Shown here piece by piece: positions 1-7,038 of a stretch of DNA of 7,349 bases. Each line of letters opens with the position of its first letter. The stretch's first letter is position 1. Made by a program: the position numbers and the translations under genes. The notes beneath the pieces were generated by a model. It did no database searches. It had not been told where the DNA came from and saw only the letters and a program-made list of their open reading frames with translations. The stretch is from Actinomycetes bacterium (lineage in GTDB: Bacteria > Actinomycetota > Acidimicrobiia > Acidimicrobiales > Bog-793), in contig JAKACF010000153.1 of the NCBI GenBank assembly GCA_021821585.1, positions 1-7,349 on the forward strand, written 5' to 3'.

Positions 1-12
1 TCCGGTCCGCCG

Positions 13-1410
13 ATGGAGGCGGTCGGGTCGCTCCTCGACCTCGTCGGGAACACGCCGATGCTGCGCCTCGACCGGGTCGGGCGGGACCTGCCCTGCCCCC
101 TGCTCGCCAAGCTCGAGCTGTTCAACCCCGGCGGGAGCGTGAAGGACCGCCCAGCCATCGCCATGATCGACGCCGCCGAGCGGGCGGGCCTGCTGAAGCC
201 CGGCGGGACCATCGTCGAGGGAACCTCCGGCAACACCGGCGTCGGACTCGCCATCGTGGCGGCACGGCGCCACTACAAGTGCATCTTCGTCATGCCCGAC
301 AAGATGTCGCAGGAGAAGATCGGCCTGCTCCGCGCCTACGGCGCCCAGGTGGTGGTCTGCCCGACGGCCGTGCCGCCCGACCATCCCGACTCCTACTACT
401 CGGTGACGGCCCGCCTCGCCGAGGAGATCCCGGGGGCCTTCCACCCCGACCAGTACCACAACCCCGACAACCCGGCCGCCCACGTCGCGACCACCGGACC
501 GGAGATCTGGCGCCAGACCGCCGGCAGGATCACGCACTTCGTCACCGGGATCGGGACGGGCGGCACGATCTCGGGCATCGGGCGCTACCTGAAGCAGATG
601 AACCCGGAGATCCAGATCATCGGGGCGGATCCCGAGGGCTCGGTCTACTCGGGCGGGTCGGGCCGCCCCTACCTCGTCGAGGGGATCGGCGAGGACTTCT
701 GGCCTTCGACCTACGACCCGGCGGTGGTCGACCGGGTGATCATGGTGAGCGACGCCGACTCGTTCCACATGGCGAGGCGGATCTCGGTCGAGGAGGGCCT
801 GCTCGTCGGCGGCTCGACCGGGACGGCGGTCTGGGCCGCTCTCCAGCTGCAGGGCGAGCTCGGCCCCAACGACGTCGTGGTCACCCTCGTCCCGGACTCG
901 GGCCGGGGCTATCTCTCCAAGCTCTACAACGACGAGTGGATGGCCGACCACGGCTTCCTGCGCTCGCGTGGCCGGACGATCGGTGACCTCCTCGCCAAGA
1001 AGGGCGCGGCCCTGCCCGAGCTCATCCACGTCCACCCCGACGAGACGGCGCGCCAGGCGATCGCCGTCATGGCGGAGTACGGGGTGAGCCAGCTCGCCGT
1101 CGTGAAGGCCGAGCCGCCGCTTGTCGAGGCGGAGGTCGTCGGATCGGTCCACGAGCAGGACCTGTTGCGACGAGCCTTCGCCGAGCCGCACCTGTTGGAG
1201 CGGCACGTCGGCGAGGTGATGGCCCCGCCGCTCCCGATCGTCGGCAGCGGCGAGCCGATCGAGGTGGTCGTGCGCAGCCTCGAGGAGGCCTCCGCCGTCA
1301 TCGTCATCGACCACGGCCATCCGGTCGGAGTGGTGACGCGGACCGACGCCCTCGGCTTCCTCGCCTCGCTGGCGGCCGCCGAGGCACCCGAGAGCGGGAG
1401 GCAGGCATGA
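13..1410 (+). CDS. cbs: Cystathionine beta-synthase, PLP-dependent, with C-terminal CBS domain pair
   Basis: This cytosolic enzyme condenses homocysteine with serine to cystathionine, the first step of reverse trans-sulfuration. The 465-residue protein has a fold-type II PLP domain (about residues 5-310). It carries GGSVKDR with the PLP lysine K44, the substrate loop TSGNTG (71-76), the phosphate-binding loop GTGGT (181-185) and PDSGRGYLSK (294-303). Two CBS domains follow (about 322-385 and 395-455); in this family they form a Bateman module that can bind adenosyl ligands. There is no amino-terminal heme-binding extension as in animal CBS. Length and motifs match the mycobacterial enzyme, which separates it from plain cysteine synthases of about 310 residues. 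The ATG at 13 places the family's normal amino terminus (SLLDLVGNTPMLRL) correctly. Only 12 bases precede it, so its ribosome-binding site and promoter cannot be judged. It overlaps the next gene by 4 bp (ATGA), implying co-transcription and translational coupling. Confidence 0.96.
   Translation: MEAVGSLLDLVGNTPMLRLDRVGRDLPCPLLAKLELFNPGGSVKDRPAIAMIDAAERAGLLKPGGTIVEGTSGNTGVGLAIVAARRHYKCIFVMPDKMSQEKIGLLRAYGAQVVVCPTAVPPDHPDSYYSVTARLAEEIPGAFHPDQYHNPDNPAAHVATTGPEIWRQTAGRITHFVTGIGTGGTISGIGRYLKQMNPEIQIIGADPEGSVYSGGSGRPYLVEGIGEDFWPSTYDPAVVDRVIMVSDADSFHMARRISVEEGLLVGGSTGTAVWAALQLQGELGPNDVVVTLVPDSGRGYLSKLYNDEWMADHGFLRSRGRTIGDLLAKKGAALPELIHVHPDETARQAIAVMAEYGVSQLAVVKAEPPLVEAEVVGSVHEQDLLRRAFAEPHLLERHVGEVMAPPLPIVGSGEPIEVVVRSLEEASAVIVIDHGHPVGVVTRTDALGFLASLAAAEAPESGRQA
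1396..1401 (+). promoter_or_regulatory. Shine-Dalgarno site for the gamma-lyase/synthase gene
   Basis: GGGAGG lies 5 bases before the ATG at 1407, inside the last codons of the upstream cystathionine beta-synthase gene. It fixes the start of the second gene and shows translation is arranged across the 4-bp gene overlap. Confidence 0.75.
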
Positions 1411-2567
1411 ACGAGGCACGACGCACGCCCGGCTTCGAGACCCTCGCCATCCACGCAGGCCAGGATCCCGATCCGACGACGGGAGCAGTCGTCCCACCCA
1501 TCCACCTCGCCACCACCTACGCCCAGGACGACGTCGGCAGCCATCGGGGGTTCGAGTACAGCCGGTCGGGCAACCCGACCCGTGCCGTCCTCGAGACGGC
1601 GCTCGCCACGCTCGAAGGTGCCCCCTACGGCTTCGCCTTCGCGAGCGGCATGGCCGCCGAGGACGCCGTGCTCCGCACCCTGGCGCCCGGGGACCACGTC
1701 GTCATCCCGAACGACGCCTACGGCGGGACCTACCGCCTCGTCGCCCGCGTCCACCACGCCCAGGGGATCGCCTTCAGCCCCGTCGAGCTCTCCGACGCCT
1801 CGGCCGTGGCCGGCTCCATCGGACCCCGGACCCGCCTCGTCTGGGTCGAGACCCCGAGCAACCCGCTCTTGCAGGTGGCCGACGTGGCGGCCCTCGCCGA
1901 GCTCGCCCACTCACGGGGGGCGCTGCTCGTCGTCGACAACACCTTCGCCACGCCCTACCTCCAGCAGCCGCTCTCGCTCGGGGCCGACGTCGTCGTCCAC
2001 TCGACGACGAAGTACCTCGGCGGCCACTCCGACGTCGTCGGCGGCTTCGTCGCCACGAGCGACGAGGCCATCGCCGAGCGGATCGGCTTTCTCCAGAACG
2101 CCACGGGCGCCGTCCCCGGTCCCTTCGACTGCTACCTCGTGCTGCGCGGGCTGAAGACGCTCGCCGTCCGCCTCGACCGCCAGTGCCAGAGCGCGCTCGC
2201 CGTCGCCCGCTTCCTCGAGGCCCACGAGAAGGTGGCCCGGGTCCGCTACCCCGGCCTCGAGTCACACCCCGGCCACGATCTCGCCAAGGCGCAGATGCGC
2301 GACTTCGGCGCCATGGTCTCCTTCACGCTGCGGGGCGGGGAGCCGGCCGCTCTCGACGTCGCCGCCTCGACCGGCATCTTCACCCTGGCCGAGTCGCTCG
2401 GCGCCGTCGAGTCGCTCATCGAGCACCCGGCGCGCATGACGCACCTGTCGGCCGCCGGCTCCGCGCTCGAGGTGGACCCCGCCCTCGTCCGGCTCTCGGT
2501 CGGCCTCGAGACGCTGGAGGACCTGATCGACGATCTCGACCGGGCGCTCGGCTCCATACGGTCCTAG
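1407..2567 (+). CDS. metB: Cystathionine gamma-lyase / gamma-synthase, Cys/Met-metabolism PLP enzyme
   Basis: A 386-residue fold-type I PLP enzyme. It would either split cystathionine to cysteine, 2-oxobutyrate and ammonia (lyase), or make cystathionine from an acylhomoserine and cysteine (synthase). Visible motifs are EYSRSGNPTR (Y51 and R53, contacting the neighbouring subunit's PLP phosphate), SGM (80-82), the ring-stacking Y105, ETPSNP (148-153), D177 in VVDNTF, the PLP lysine K202 in STTKYLGGHSD, and R362 in RLSVGLE for the substrate carboxylate. In the ESLIEHPARMTH segment residue 339 is Glu. By memory alignment this matches Glu339 of human and Glu333 of yeast cystathionine gamma-lyase, where E. 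coli gamma-synthase has Ser. With cystathionine beta-synthase just upstream, I favour the lyase role; mycobacterial relatives are nevertheless usually named metB. The ATG at 1407 has GGGAGG at 1396-1401, 5 bases away, and overlaps the upstream stop. Family membership is certain, reaction direction is not. Confidence 0.94.
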   Translation: MNEARRTPGFETLAIHAGQDPDPTTGAVVPPIHLATTYAQDDVGSHRGFEYSRSGNPTRAVLETALATLEGAPYGFAFASGMAAEDAVLRTLAPGDHVVIPNDAYGGTYRLVARVHHAQGIAFSPVELSDASAVAGSIGPRTRLVWVETPSNPLLQVADVAALAELAHSRGALLVVDNTFATPYLQQPLSLGADVVVHSTTKYLGGHSDVVGGFVATSDEAIAERIGFLQNATGAVPGPFDCYLVLRGLKTLAVRLDRQCQSALAVARFLEAHEKVARVRYPGLESHPGHDLAKAQMRDFGAMVSFTLRGGEPAALDVAASTGIFTLAESLGAVESLIEHPARMTHLSAAGSALEVDPALVRLSVGLETLEDLIDDLDRALGSIRS

Positions 2568-2757
2568 CGCCATCCGGGGGCCACGGGGGACCCCGCCGTC
2601 GCCGCGCAGAGGGACCGAACCCGTCGCGAGGTGCCTGGGTGCCGCGACTGGTCCAGGACCGGGCGGCCGCCCGGGTGCCGGCGGATCGCCTCGTCGCCGC
2701 GAGCCGGGTGGATCCGGTCGCCTGCTCCCGTGCCGCCGTGATCCGGCGACGGGTGCG
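2568..2757. other. Convergent intergenic region with GC-rich inverted repeats
   Basis: This 190-bp gap separates the 3' end of the trans-sulfuration pair from the 3' end of the polyamine transporter operon. No coding gene is supported here. It holds several short inverted repeats: CGGGG at 2575-2579 with CCCCG at 2591-2595, just after the gamma-lyase stop; GTCGCG at 2623-2628 with CGCGAC at 2643-2648; a perfect palindrome at 2659-2674; and GTCGCC near 2717-2722 with GGCGAC at 2745-2750. None is followed by a T-run on either strand. If transcription ends here, it would be through U-tract-less hairpins, which are common in high-GC actinobacteria, or through Rho. Which stem acts cannot be told from sequence. 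Confidence 0.6.
2659..2674. repeat. Perfect 16-bp palindrome, possible bidirectional terminator stem
   Basis: CCGGGCGGCCGCCCGG reads identically on both strands and sits centrally between two converging gene sets. As RNA it could fold into a six-pair all-GC hairpin with a tetraloop in either transcript. No U-tract follows, so it is not a classical intrinsic terminator. In DNA this G+C-rich, a chance palindrome of this size within 190 bp is unlikely but not excluded. Confidence 0.4.
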
Positions 2758-3630
2758 TCAGGTCTTGCGCGTGGAGAGGACGATGCTCGCGAGGGCGCAG
2801 AGGATGCCGACGGTGAAGATCGCCGTGCCGAAGACGAAGACCTGGGGAGGGATCCCGACCCGCGTCGCCGAGTAGACCCAGACCGGGAAGGGCAGGTTCT
2901 GGCCGCTCACGAAGTCGGAGGTCACGAAGTCGTCGATCGACAGGGCGAAGGCCATGAGGGCGCCGGCGAGCACGCCGGGCATGATGAGCGGGAGCGTCAC
3001 CTTGCGGAAGGTCGTGATGGGGTTGGCGCCGAGGTCGTGCGCCGCCTCCTCGAGCGACTGGTCGAAGCCGGCGAGGCGCGCCCTCACCGTGACGGTGACG
3101 TAGGCGATGCAGAACATCACGTGCGAGACGAGCAGGGTGAGGAAGCCCCGCGCCAGGTTCATCGTGACGAAGAGCCCGAGCAGCGACGCGCCCATGACGA
3201 TCTCGGGGGCGGCGATGTTCAAGAACAGCACCTGCTCGACGCCCGCCTTGCCCCGGAAACGGGGCGGCCGGTAACGCACGAGCGCCAGGGCGAGCAGGGT
3301 CCCGAGGATGGAGGCGAGGGCGGTCGCCAGCAGCGCCAGCCGGATCGAGAGCCAGAACGACGAGGTCAGCCCCGAGATCTCGCTCCACTGCCGGTACCAG
3401 CGCAGCGTGGCGCCGTTCCAGGCGAAGCTCACGAGGGGGAGCCCGCCGGTCACCTTGTTGAAGCTGTAGACGATCATGATCGCGATCGGGAAGACGAGGT
3501 AGAGGATCACGAGCCACGAGTAGACCGGCAGGATGGCCTTGGTCCAGCGCCGGCGGCGGTGGACGACGGGAGGGGCGGCGGCGCCCGCAGGTACCGATGG
3601 CCGGGTGGAGGCGGGGGCGACGGTGGTCAC
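2758..3630 (-). CDS. potC: Spermidine/putrescine-type ABC transporter permease PotC
   Basis: An inner-membrane permease subunit of 290 residues that pairs with PotB to form the import channel. A Pro/Ala-rich cytosolic tail ending in HRRRRW (24-29) precedes the first membrane helix (about 33-56). Further hydrophobic helices lie at about 94-119, 131-158, 162-184, 216-236 and 263-286, giving six. The EAA motif that docks on the ATPase is EEAAHDLGA (194-202) with LP at 213-214. The segment FALSIDDFVTSDFVSG (228-243) is a PotC hallmark. The start is GTG at 3630. It overlaps the PotB stop as GTGA, and GGAG lies 5 bases upstream, so translation is coupled. The stop is followed directly by the convergent intergenic region, making this the last gene of the operon. 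The amine carried is set by the binding protein, not by this subunit. Confidence 0.94.
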   Translation of the reverse strand: MTTVAPASTRPSVPAGAAAPPVVHRRRRWTKAILPVYSWLVILYLVFPIAIMIVYSFNKVTGGLPLVSFAWNGATLRWYRQWSEISGLTSSFWLSIRLALLATALASILGTLLALALVRYRPPRFRGKAGVEQVLFLNIAAPEIVMGASLLGLFVTMNLARGFLTLLVSHVMFCIAYVTVTVRARLAGFDQSLEEAAHDLGANPITTFRKVTLPLIMPGVLAGALMAFALSIDDFVTSDFVSGQNLPFPVWVYSATRVGIPPQVFVFGTAIFTVGILCALASIVLSTRKT

Positions 3631-4541
3631 AGGTACTCCGCGATGGCCCTGGAGCCGAGCATTCTCGCGTAGAGGAAGATCCCGAGGAGAGCGATGGCGA
3701 GCAGGACGGCCGAGAGGGCGGCGCCCCCGGCGTAGTCCAGGTTGACGAGGAAGGCGTTCTGGATGACCGTGCCGATCATCGTGTTGCCGGTGCCGCCGAG
3801 GAGCTGCTGGTTGACGTAGTCACCGAAGGCCGGGACGAAGGTGAGCAGGAAGGCGGCGAAGATCCCCGGGCCCGTCAGCGGCAGGATGACCCTGAGGAAG
3901 GTGGACGGGTGCCCGGCGTACAGGTCGTAGGCGGCGTCGAGCACCGAGTGGTCGATGCGCTCGATCGCCACGTACAGGGGCAGCGCCGTGAAGGGGAGGT
4001 AGTTGTACGCGAGTCCCGCCACCACCGCCGGGGCCGTCCCGAGGATGTGGAAGCCCGACGGCAGGAGGTGGGCGTGCTCCAAGGTGGTGAGGACCACGCC
4101 ATTGTCGGACAGGACGAACTGCCAGACGACGGTCCGGATCACGAAGGAGACGAAGAAGGGGACGAGCAGCATGAGGAGGAAGAAGTTCTTCTTCCTGCCG
4201 CCCCGGAACGCGATCCAGTACGCGATCGGGAAGGAGACGACGAGGTCGATGAGCGTCGCCGCGCCGGCGAAGTAGAAGCTCGTGACGAACTGGGAGTGGT
4301 AGAGGTTGATCTGGCTCGGGAACTCGCCCCAGTGCCAGGTCATCACGCACGCCCCCGTTGCCGGGTTGCAGCTCTGCAGCGAGAGCGACAGCATGACCAC
4401 GAGCGGGATGACGAACAGCGCCAGCAGCCACAGGCCTGCCGGCATGCTCAGTAGGTAGGGCGCGAGCGCCTTCCCGAGCCTGCCTCGCCGGCGCGGTGGC
4501 GCTACGAGCCCTGGATGATGGGCAGGAACAGGTTGTTCCAC
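3627..4541 (-). CDS. potB: Spermidine/putrescine-type ABC transporter permease PotB (start uncertain)
   Basis: An inner-membrane permease partner of PotC. With the GTG at 4541 the protein has 304 residues: a basic tail (RRRGRLGK, 17-24), helix 1 (about 28-54), and further helices at about 91-112, 119-143, 170-192, 223-243 and 272-293. The EAA motif is DAAYDLYAG (202-210) with LP at 220-221. RTVVWQFVLSDNGVV (136-150) is typical of PotB. The start is the difficulty. The frame is open far into potD, but the only ATG near the family's expected amino terminus is at 4445 (272 residues), which lies inside the first helix and loses the conserved basic tail and APYLLSMPAG. GTG at 4541 keeps them but overlaps potD by 40 bp, with only a weak AGGA 12 bases upstream. 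Cys58 and Cys65 lie in the first external loop. The 3' end overlaps potC by 4 bp. Confidence 0.9.
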   Translation of the reverse strand: MEQPVPAHHPGLVAPPRRRGRLGKALAPYLLSMPAGLWLLALFVIPLVVMLSLSLQSCNPATGACVMTWHWGEFPSQINLYHSQFVTSFYFAGAATLIDLVVSFPIAYWIAFRGGRKKNFFLLMLLVPFFVSFVIRTVVWQFVLSDNGVVLTTLEHAHLLPSGFHILGTAPAVVAGLAYNYLPFTALPLYVAIERIDHSVLDAAYDLYAGHPSTFLRVILPLTGPGIFAAFLLTFVPAFGDYVNQQLLGGTGNTMIGTVIQNAFLVNLDYAGGAALSAVLLAIALLGIFLYARMLGSRAIAEYL

Positions 4542-5827
4542 GTGTTGAGCTCGTCCTGGCTCTTGTACTGGTAGTAGTTCCGCGAGACCTTCAGGTACTC
4601 GGCCGTCGGGAAGACCGTCGGTGCGTTGGCCGTGGTCGAGGTCGGGAGCCCGATCTCGGGCGCCATCTCCTTGAGGGCCGTCTTCGACCAGCCGGTCGGG
4701 TTCAACAGGACCTGCTTGGCGGCTGGCACCGGGCAGACGTAGTCGTTGTAGTACTCGACGACAGCCTGGATCTGCGGGTCGTAGAAGTAGTCCATCATCG
4801 TCATGGCGTCCTTCGGGTTCTGGGCGTACATGGGGATGCACATGTTGTCGGTCCAGAACATGGCGCCTTCCTTCGGCATGAGCAGCTTCAGGTTGCGGTA
4901 CTTGCTGTTCAGGTCAGCCTGGAAGATGTCCCCCGACCAGGCCTGGGAGACCATGATGTCGCCGTTCTTCAGGTGGTCGATGTAGCTCTGGTCGTAGTAC
5001 GCCGACACGAGCCCGTCGCTCTTTTGCTGCTGGAGCTTCTTGGCGGCCTTCTGCCAGTCGGACTCGGTCGAGGTCGCCGGCTCCACGCCGATGGCGAGGA
5101 GGCCGACGCTGCCGAGCTCCTGCGGGTCCGACATCATGCCGATCTTGCCGGCGTAGCGCTTGTCGAACAGGAGCCCGATGCTGTCGCCCGGGTTCTTCAC
5201 GGCCGAGGAGTTGTAGCCGATGGCGGTCCAGCCCGACTGCCAGGCCATCGTGTACTTGTTCCCGGGGTCCCACGAGGGGTTCTTGATGAGCGGGCCGGCG
5301 TACTGGTTGAAGTTCGTCATCATCGAACGGTCGAGCGGGATCAGCCAGCCGTAATCGATGAGGTAGCCGAGGGGCGGGCTGTTGTTGGTCATGACGATGA
5401 CGTCGTATCCGGTCGGCTGCTTGGCGACGAGGGAGGGCCGGATCTTCTCGTAGAACGGGACGTTGTTGTCGATCGGCTCGGTGTAGTTGACGGTGATGCC
5501 GGTCAGCGCCTTGAAGTGCTCGAGGGTGAGGTGCTTGCCGTTGACGATGTCGATGTAGTACGGCCAGTTGGCGAAGTTCACCGTGTGGTGCAGCTTCTGC
5601 TTGGCCCACCAGGCGGCGTTGCCGACGCTCGACTTGGTCCCCTCCTTGGTCGGCGCCACGCCGCTCACGCCGCAGGCCTCGAGGAAGGCCGACAGCCCGA
5701 GGGCGCCCGCGCCCATACCGGCGTAGCGAAGGACGTCGCGGCGGGTGAAGCGGGGCTGGGTCAGCCCGCGACGGATGGACGGGTCGACACCGTCGCCGGG
5801 GGCCGCGCTCTCGTGGTGCTCGCTCAC
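4502..5827 (-). CDS. potD: Polyamine-type ABC transporter substrate-binding protein PotD, predicted Tat lipoprotein
   Basis: The extracytoplasmic receptor of the importer, 441 residues; E. coli PotD is about 348. The amino terminus has a twin-arginine motif, FTRRDVLRYAG (R29, R30), a short hydrophobic stretch, and a lipobox-like L-E-A-C ending at Cys52. This suggests Tat export and lipid anchoring, although Glu at -2 is unusual. The mature part aligns by eye along E. coli PotD: W88 and Y91 match W34 and Y37, D234 and E237 (DPQE) match D168 and E171, W297 matches W229, W325 and D327 (FWTD) match W255 and D257, and Y363 matches Y293. Positions matching Glu36 and Tyr85 appear to be Tyr90 and Asn149. 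A polyamine or related amine ligand is likely; which one is open. The start is GTG at 5827, 4 bases after AGGAGG and overlapping the potA stop as GTGA. The 3' end probably contains the potB start. Confidence 0.93.
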   Translation of the reverse strand: MSEHHESAAPGDGVDPSIRRGLTQPRFTRRDVLRYAGMGAGALGLSAFLEACGVSGVAPTKEGTKSSVGNAAWWAKQKLHHTVNFANWPYYIDIVNGKHLTLEHFKALTGITVNYTEPIDNNVPFYEKIRPSLVAKQPTGYDVIVMTNNSPPLGYLIDYGWLIPLDRSMMTNFNQYAGPLIKNPSWDPGNKYTMAWQSGWTAIGYNSSAVKNPGDSIGLLFDKRYAGKIGMMSDPQELGSVGLLAIGVEPATSTESDWQKAAKKLQQQKSDGLVSAYYDQSYIDHLKNGDIMVSQAWSGDIFQADLNSKYRNLKLLMPKEGAMFWTDNMCIPMYAQNPKDAMTMMDYFYDPQIQAVVEYYNDYVCPVPAAKQVLLNPTGWSKTALKEMAPEIGLPTSTTANAPTVFPTAEYLKVSRNYYQYKSQDELNTWNNLFLPIIQGS

Positions 5828-7038
5828 TGCTCCTCCTCGTTCTGGACAGGGGTGTCGGATGGCTCGACGACGAAGGTGTGCTCCGGACGCCAGGTGAGGA
5901 GCACCTCCTCGCCGCTTCGTGGCGCCGTGGCGGCGCCGAGGTTCTGGGCGTAGACGGTGAGCTCGGTGCCGAGCGGGGTGTCGACGAGGTACTGGTTGCC
6001 GACCCCGGTGAAGGTGGAGACCCGCACCCTGGCTCGCAGGTGGTTCCAGCCCGCATCCGGGTCCTCGCCTGTGACCTGGATGTGGATCTTCTCAGGGCGG
6101 ACGCCGACTTTCACCCGGGCGCCCCGGCTCCGGCCGGTCACGAAGTCGGAGGGCACCGTCATGACGGCTCCGCCCTCCACCTCGACGCTCGCCACCGAGG
6201 CGTCGTGGTCGCCGAGCGTCCCGGCGAGCAGGTTGGAGGCCCCGAGGAAGCTCGCCACGAACTCGGTGGCCGGTCGCTCGTAGACCCGCTCGGGCGAACC
6301 GAGGTCCTCGATCCTGCCGTCGCGCATGACGGCCAGGCGGTCCGACATCGTCATCGCCTCCTCCTGGTCGTGGGTGACGTAGAGGAAGGTGATGCCGACC
6401 TCGGTCTGGATCCGCTTCAGCTCGATCTGCATCTGCTTTCGGAGCTTCGCGTCGAGGGCCGACATCGGCTCGTCCAGGAGGAGGAGCTTCGGGTGGTTGA
6501 CGAGCGCCCTCGCGAGGGCGACCCGCTGCTGCTGGCCGCCGGAGAGCTGGCCCGCCTTCCGCATGCGGTGCTGGGGGAGGTCGACGAGGGCGAGCATCTC
6601 GTCCACCCGCCGCTCGATCTCTCTCTTCGGGACCTTCTTGCGCTTCAGCCCGAAGGCGACGTTCTCGGCCACGTCGAGGTGGGGGAAGAGAGCGTAGGAC
6701 TGGAAGACCGTGTTCACGTCCCGCTTGTAGGGCGGCCGGAGCGTGACGTCCTGGCCGCCGAGGAAGATCTGGCCGGCGGTCGGGTCCTCGAAGCCGCCGA
6801 TCATGCGCAGCGTCGTCGTCTTGCCGCACCCCGAGGGGCCGAGCAGGCTGAAGAACTCCCCGGAGGAGATGTCGAGGGTCAGGTCGTCGACCGCCGCGAG
6901 GTCGCCGAAGCGCTTGGTGACGCGTTCCAGGTGGACGTCGATCGTCTCGCCTGGCGAGGTCGGGCGAACGCCGTTTTGGCCCGGATCAGCGACCGCGGCA
7001 GCAACGGTGCCTGCCGTGGTGACGGGTTCACGGCTCAC
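5824..7038 (-). CDS. potA: Spermidine/putrescine-type ABC transporter ATPase PotA
   Basis: The cytosolic ATPase that powers the importer, 404 residues. The nucleotide-binding domain (about 35-270) has Walker A GPSGCGKTT (67-75), the Q-loop Gln at 113 in VFQSYALFPH, the ABC signature LSGGQQQR (165-172), Walker B LLLLDE (185-190), a D-loop at SALD, and the switch His223 in VTHDQEEA. A carboxy-terminal TOBE domain follows (about 309-392, with VGVRPEKIHI and LTWRPEHTFVVEP). This architecture is typical of PotA and related importer ATPases; the assignment to polyamines rests mainly on the adjacent potD, potB and potC. A Pro/Ala/Gly-rich extension of about 33 residues precedes the domain. The start is GTG at 7038; a GGGGAG ribosome-binding site lies rather far upstream (12 bases), and no better start exists nearby in frame. 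It is the first gene of the operon, behind the promoter at 7161-7189, and its stop overlaps potD by 4 bp. Confidence 0.95.
   Translation of the reverse strand: MSREPVTTAGTVAAAVADPGQNGVRPTSPGETIDVHLERVTKRFGDLAAVDDLTLDISSGEFFSLLGPSGCGKTTTLRMIGGFEDPTAGQIFLGGQDVTLRPPYKRDVNTVFQSYALFPHLDVAENVAFGLKRKKVPKREIERRVDEMLALVDLPQHRMRKAGQLSGGQQQRVALARALVNHPKLLLLDEPMSALDAKLRKQMQIELKRIQTEVGITFLYVTHDQEEAMTMSDRLAVMRDGRIEDLGSPERVYERPATEFVASFLGASNLLAGTLGDHDASVASVEVEGGAVMTVPSDFVTGRSRGARVKVGVRPEKIHIQVTGEDPDAGWNHLRARVRVSTFTGVGNQYLVDTPLGTELTVYAQNLGAATAPRSGEEVLLTWRPEHTFVVEPSDTPVQNEEEQ
5832..5837 (-). promoter_or_regulatory. Strong Shine-Dalgarno site for potD
   Basis: On the minus strand AGGAGG lies 4 bases before the GTG at 5827, within the last codons of potA. 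It is the best ribosome-binding site of the operon. It supports the GTG start and fits the common need for more binding protein than ATPase. Confidence 0.75.

Noticed and set aside
13..1410. Cysteine synthase (CysK/CysM) as the identity of the first gene
   Set aside because: Those enzymes are about 310 residues and lack the C-terminal CBS domain pair. The motifs VVVCPTAVPPD and PDSGRGYLSK and the length of 465 match actinobacterial cystathionine beta-synthase.
924..1910. Minus-strand frame of 328 codons antisense to the cbs-metB junction
   Set aside because: It spans two convincing plus-strand genes and shows only low-complexity Gly/Arg/Ser composition, with no domain.
2564..3517. Minus-strand frame of 317 codons overlapping potC and the intergenic region
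   Set aside because: It is Arg/Pro/His-rich, a typical out-of-frame product of high-GC DNA, and the other minus-strand frame gives a complete PotC.
4496..5953. Long plus-strand open frame (485 codons) antisense to potD and the end of potA
   Set aside because: Its translation is rich in Val, Gly, Arg and Asp and has no recognisable domain. The opposite strand encodes a clear PotD along its length. Open antisense frames are expected in DNA with strongly G/C-biased third positions.
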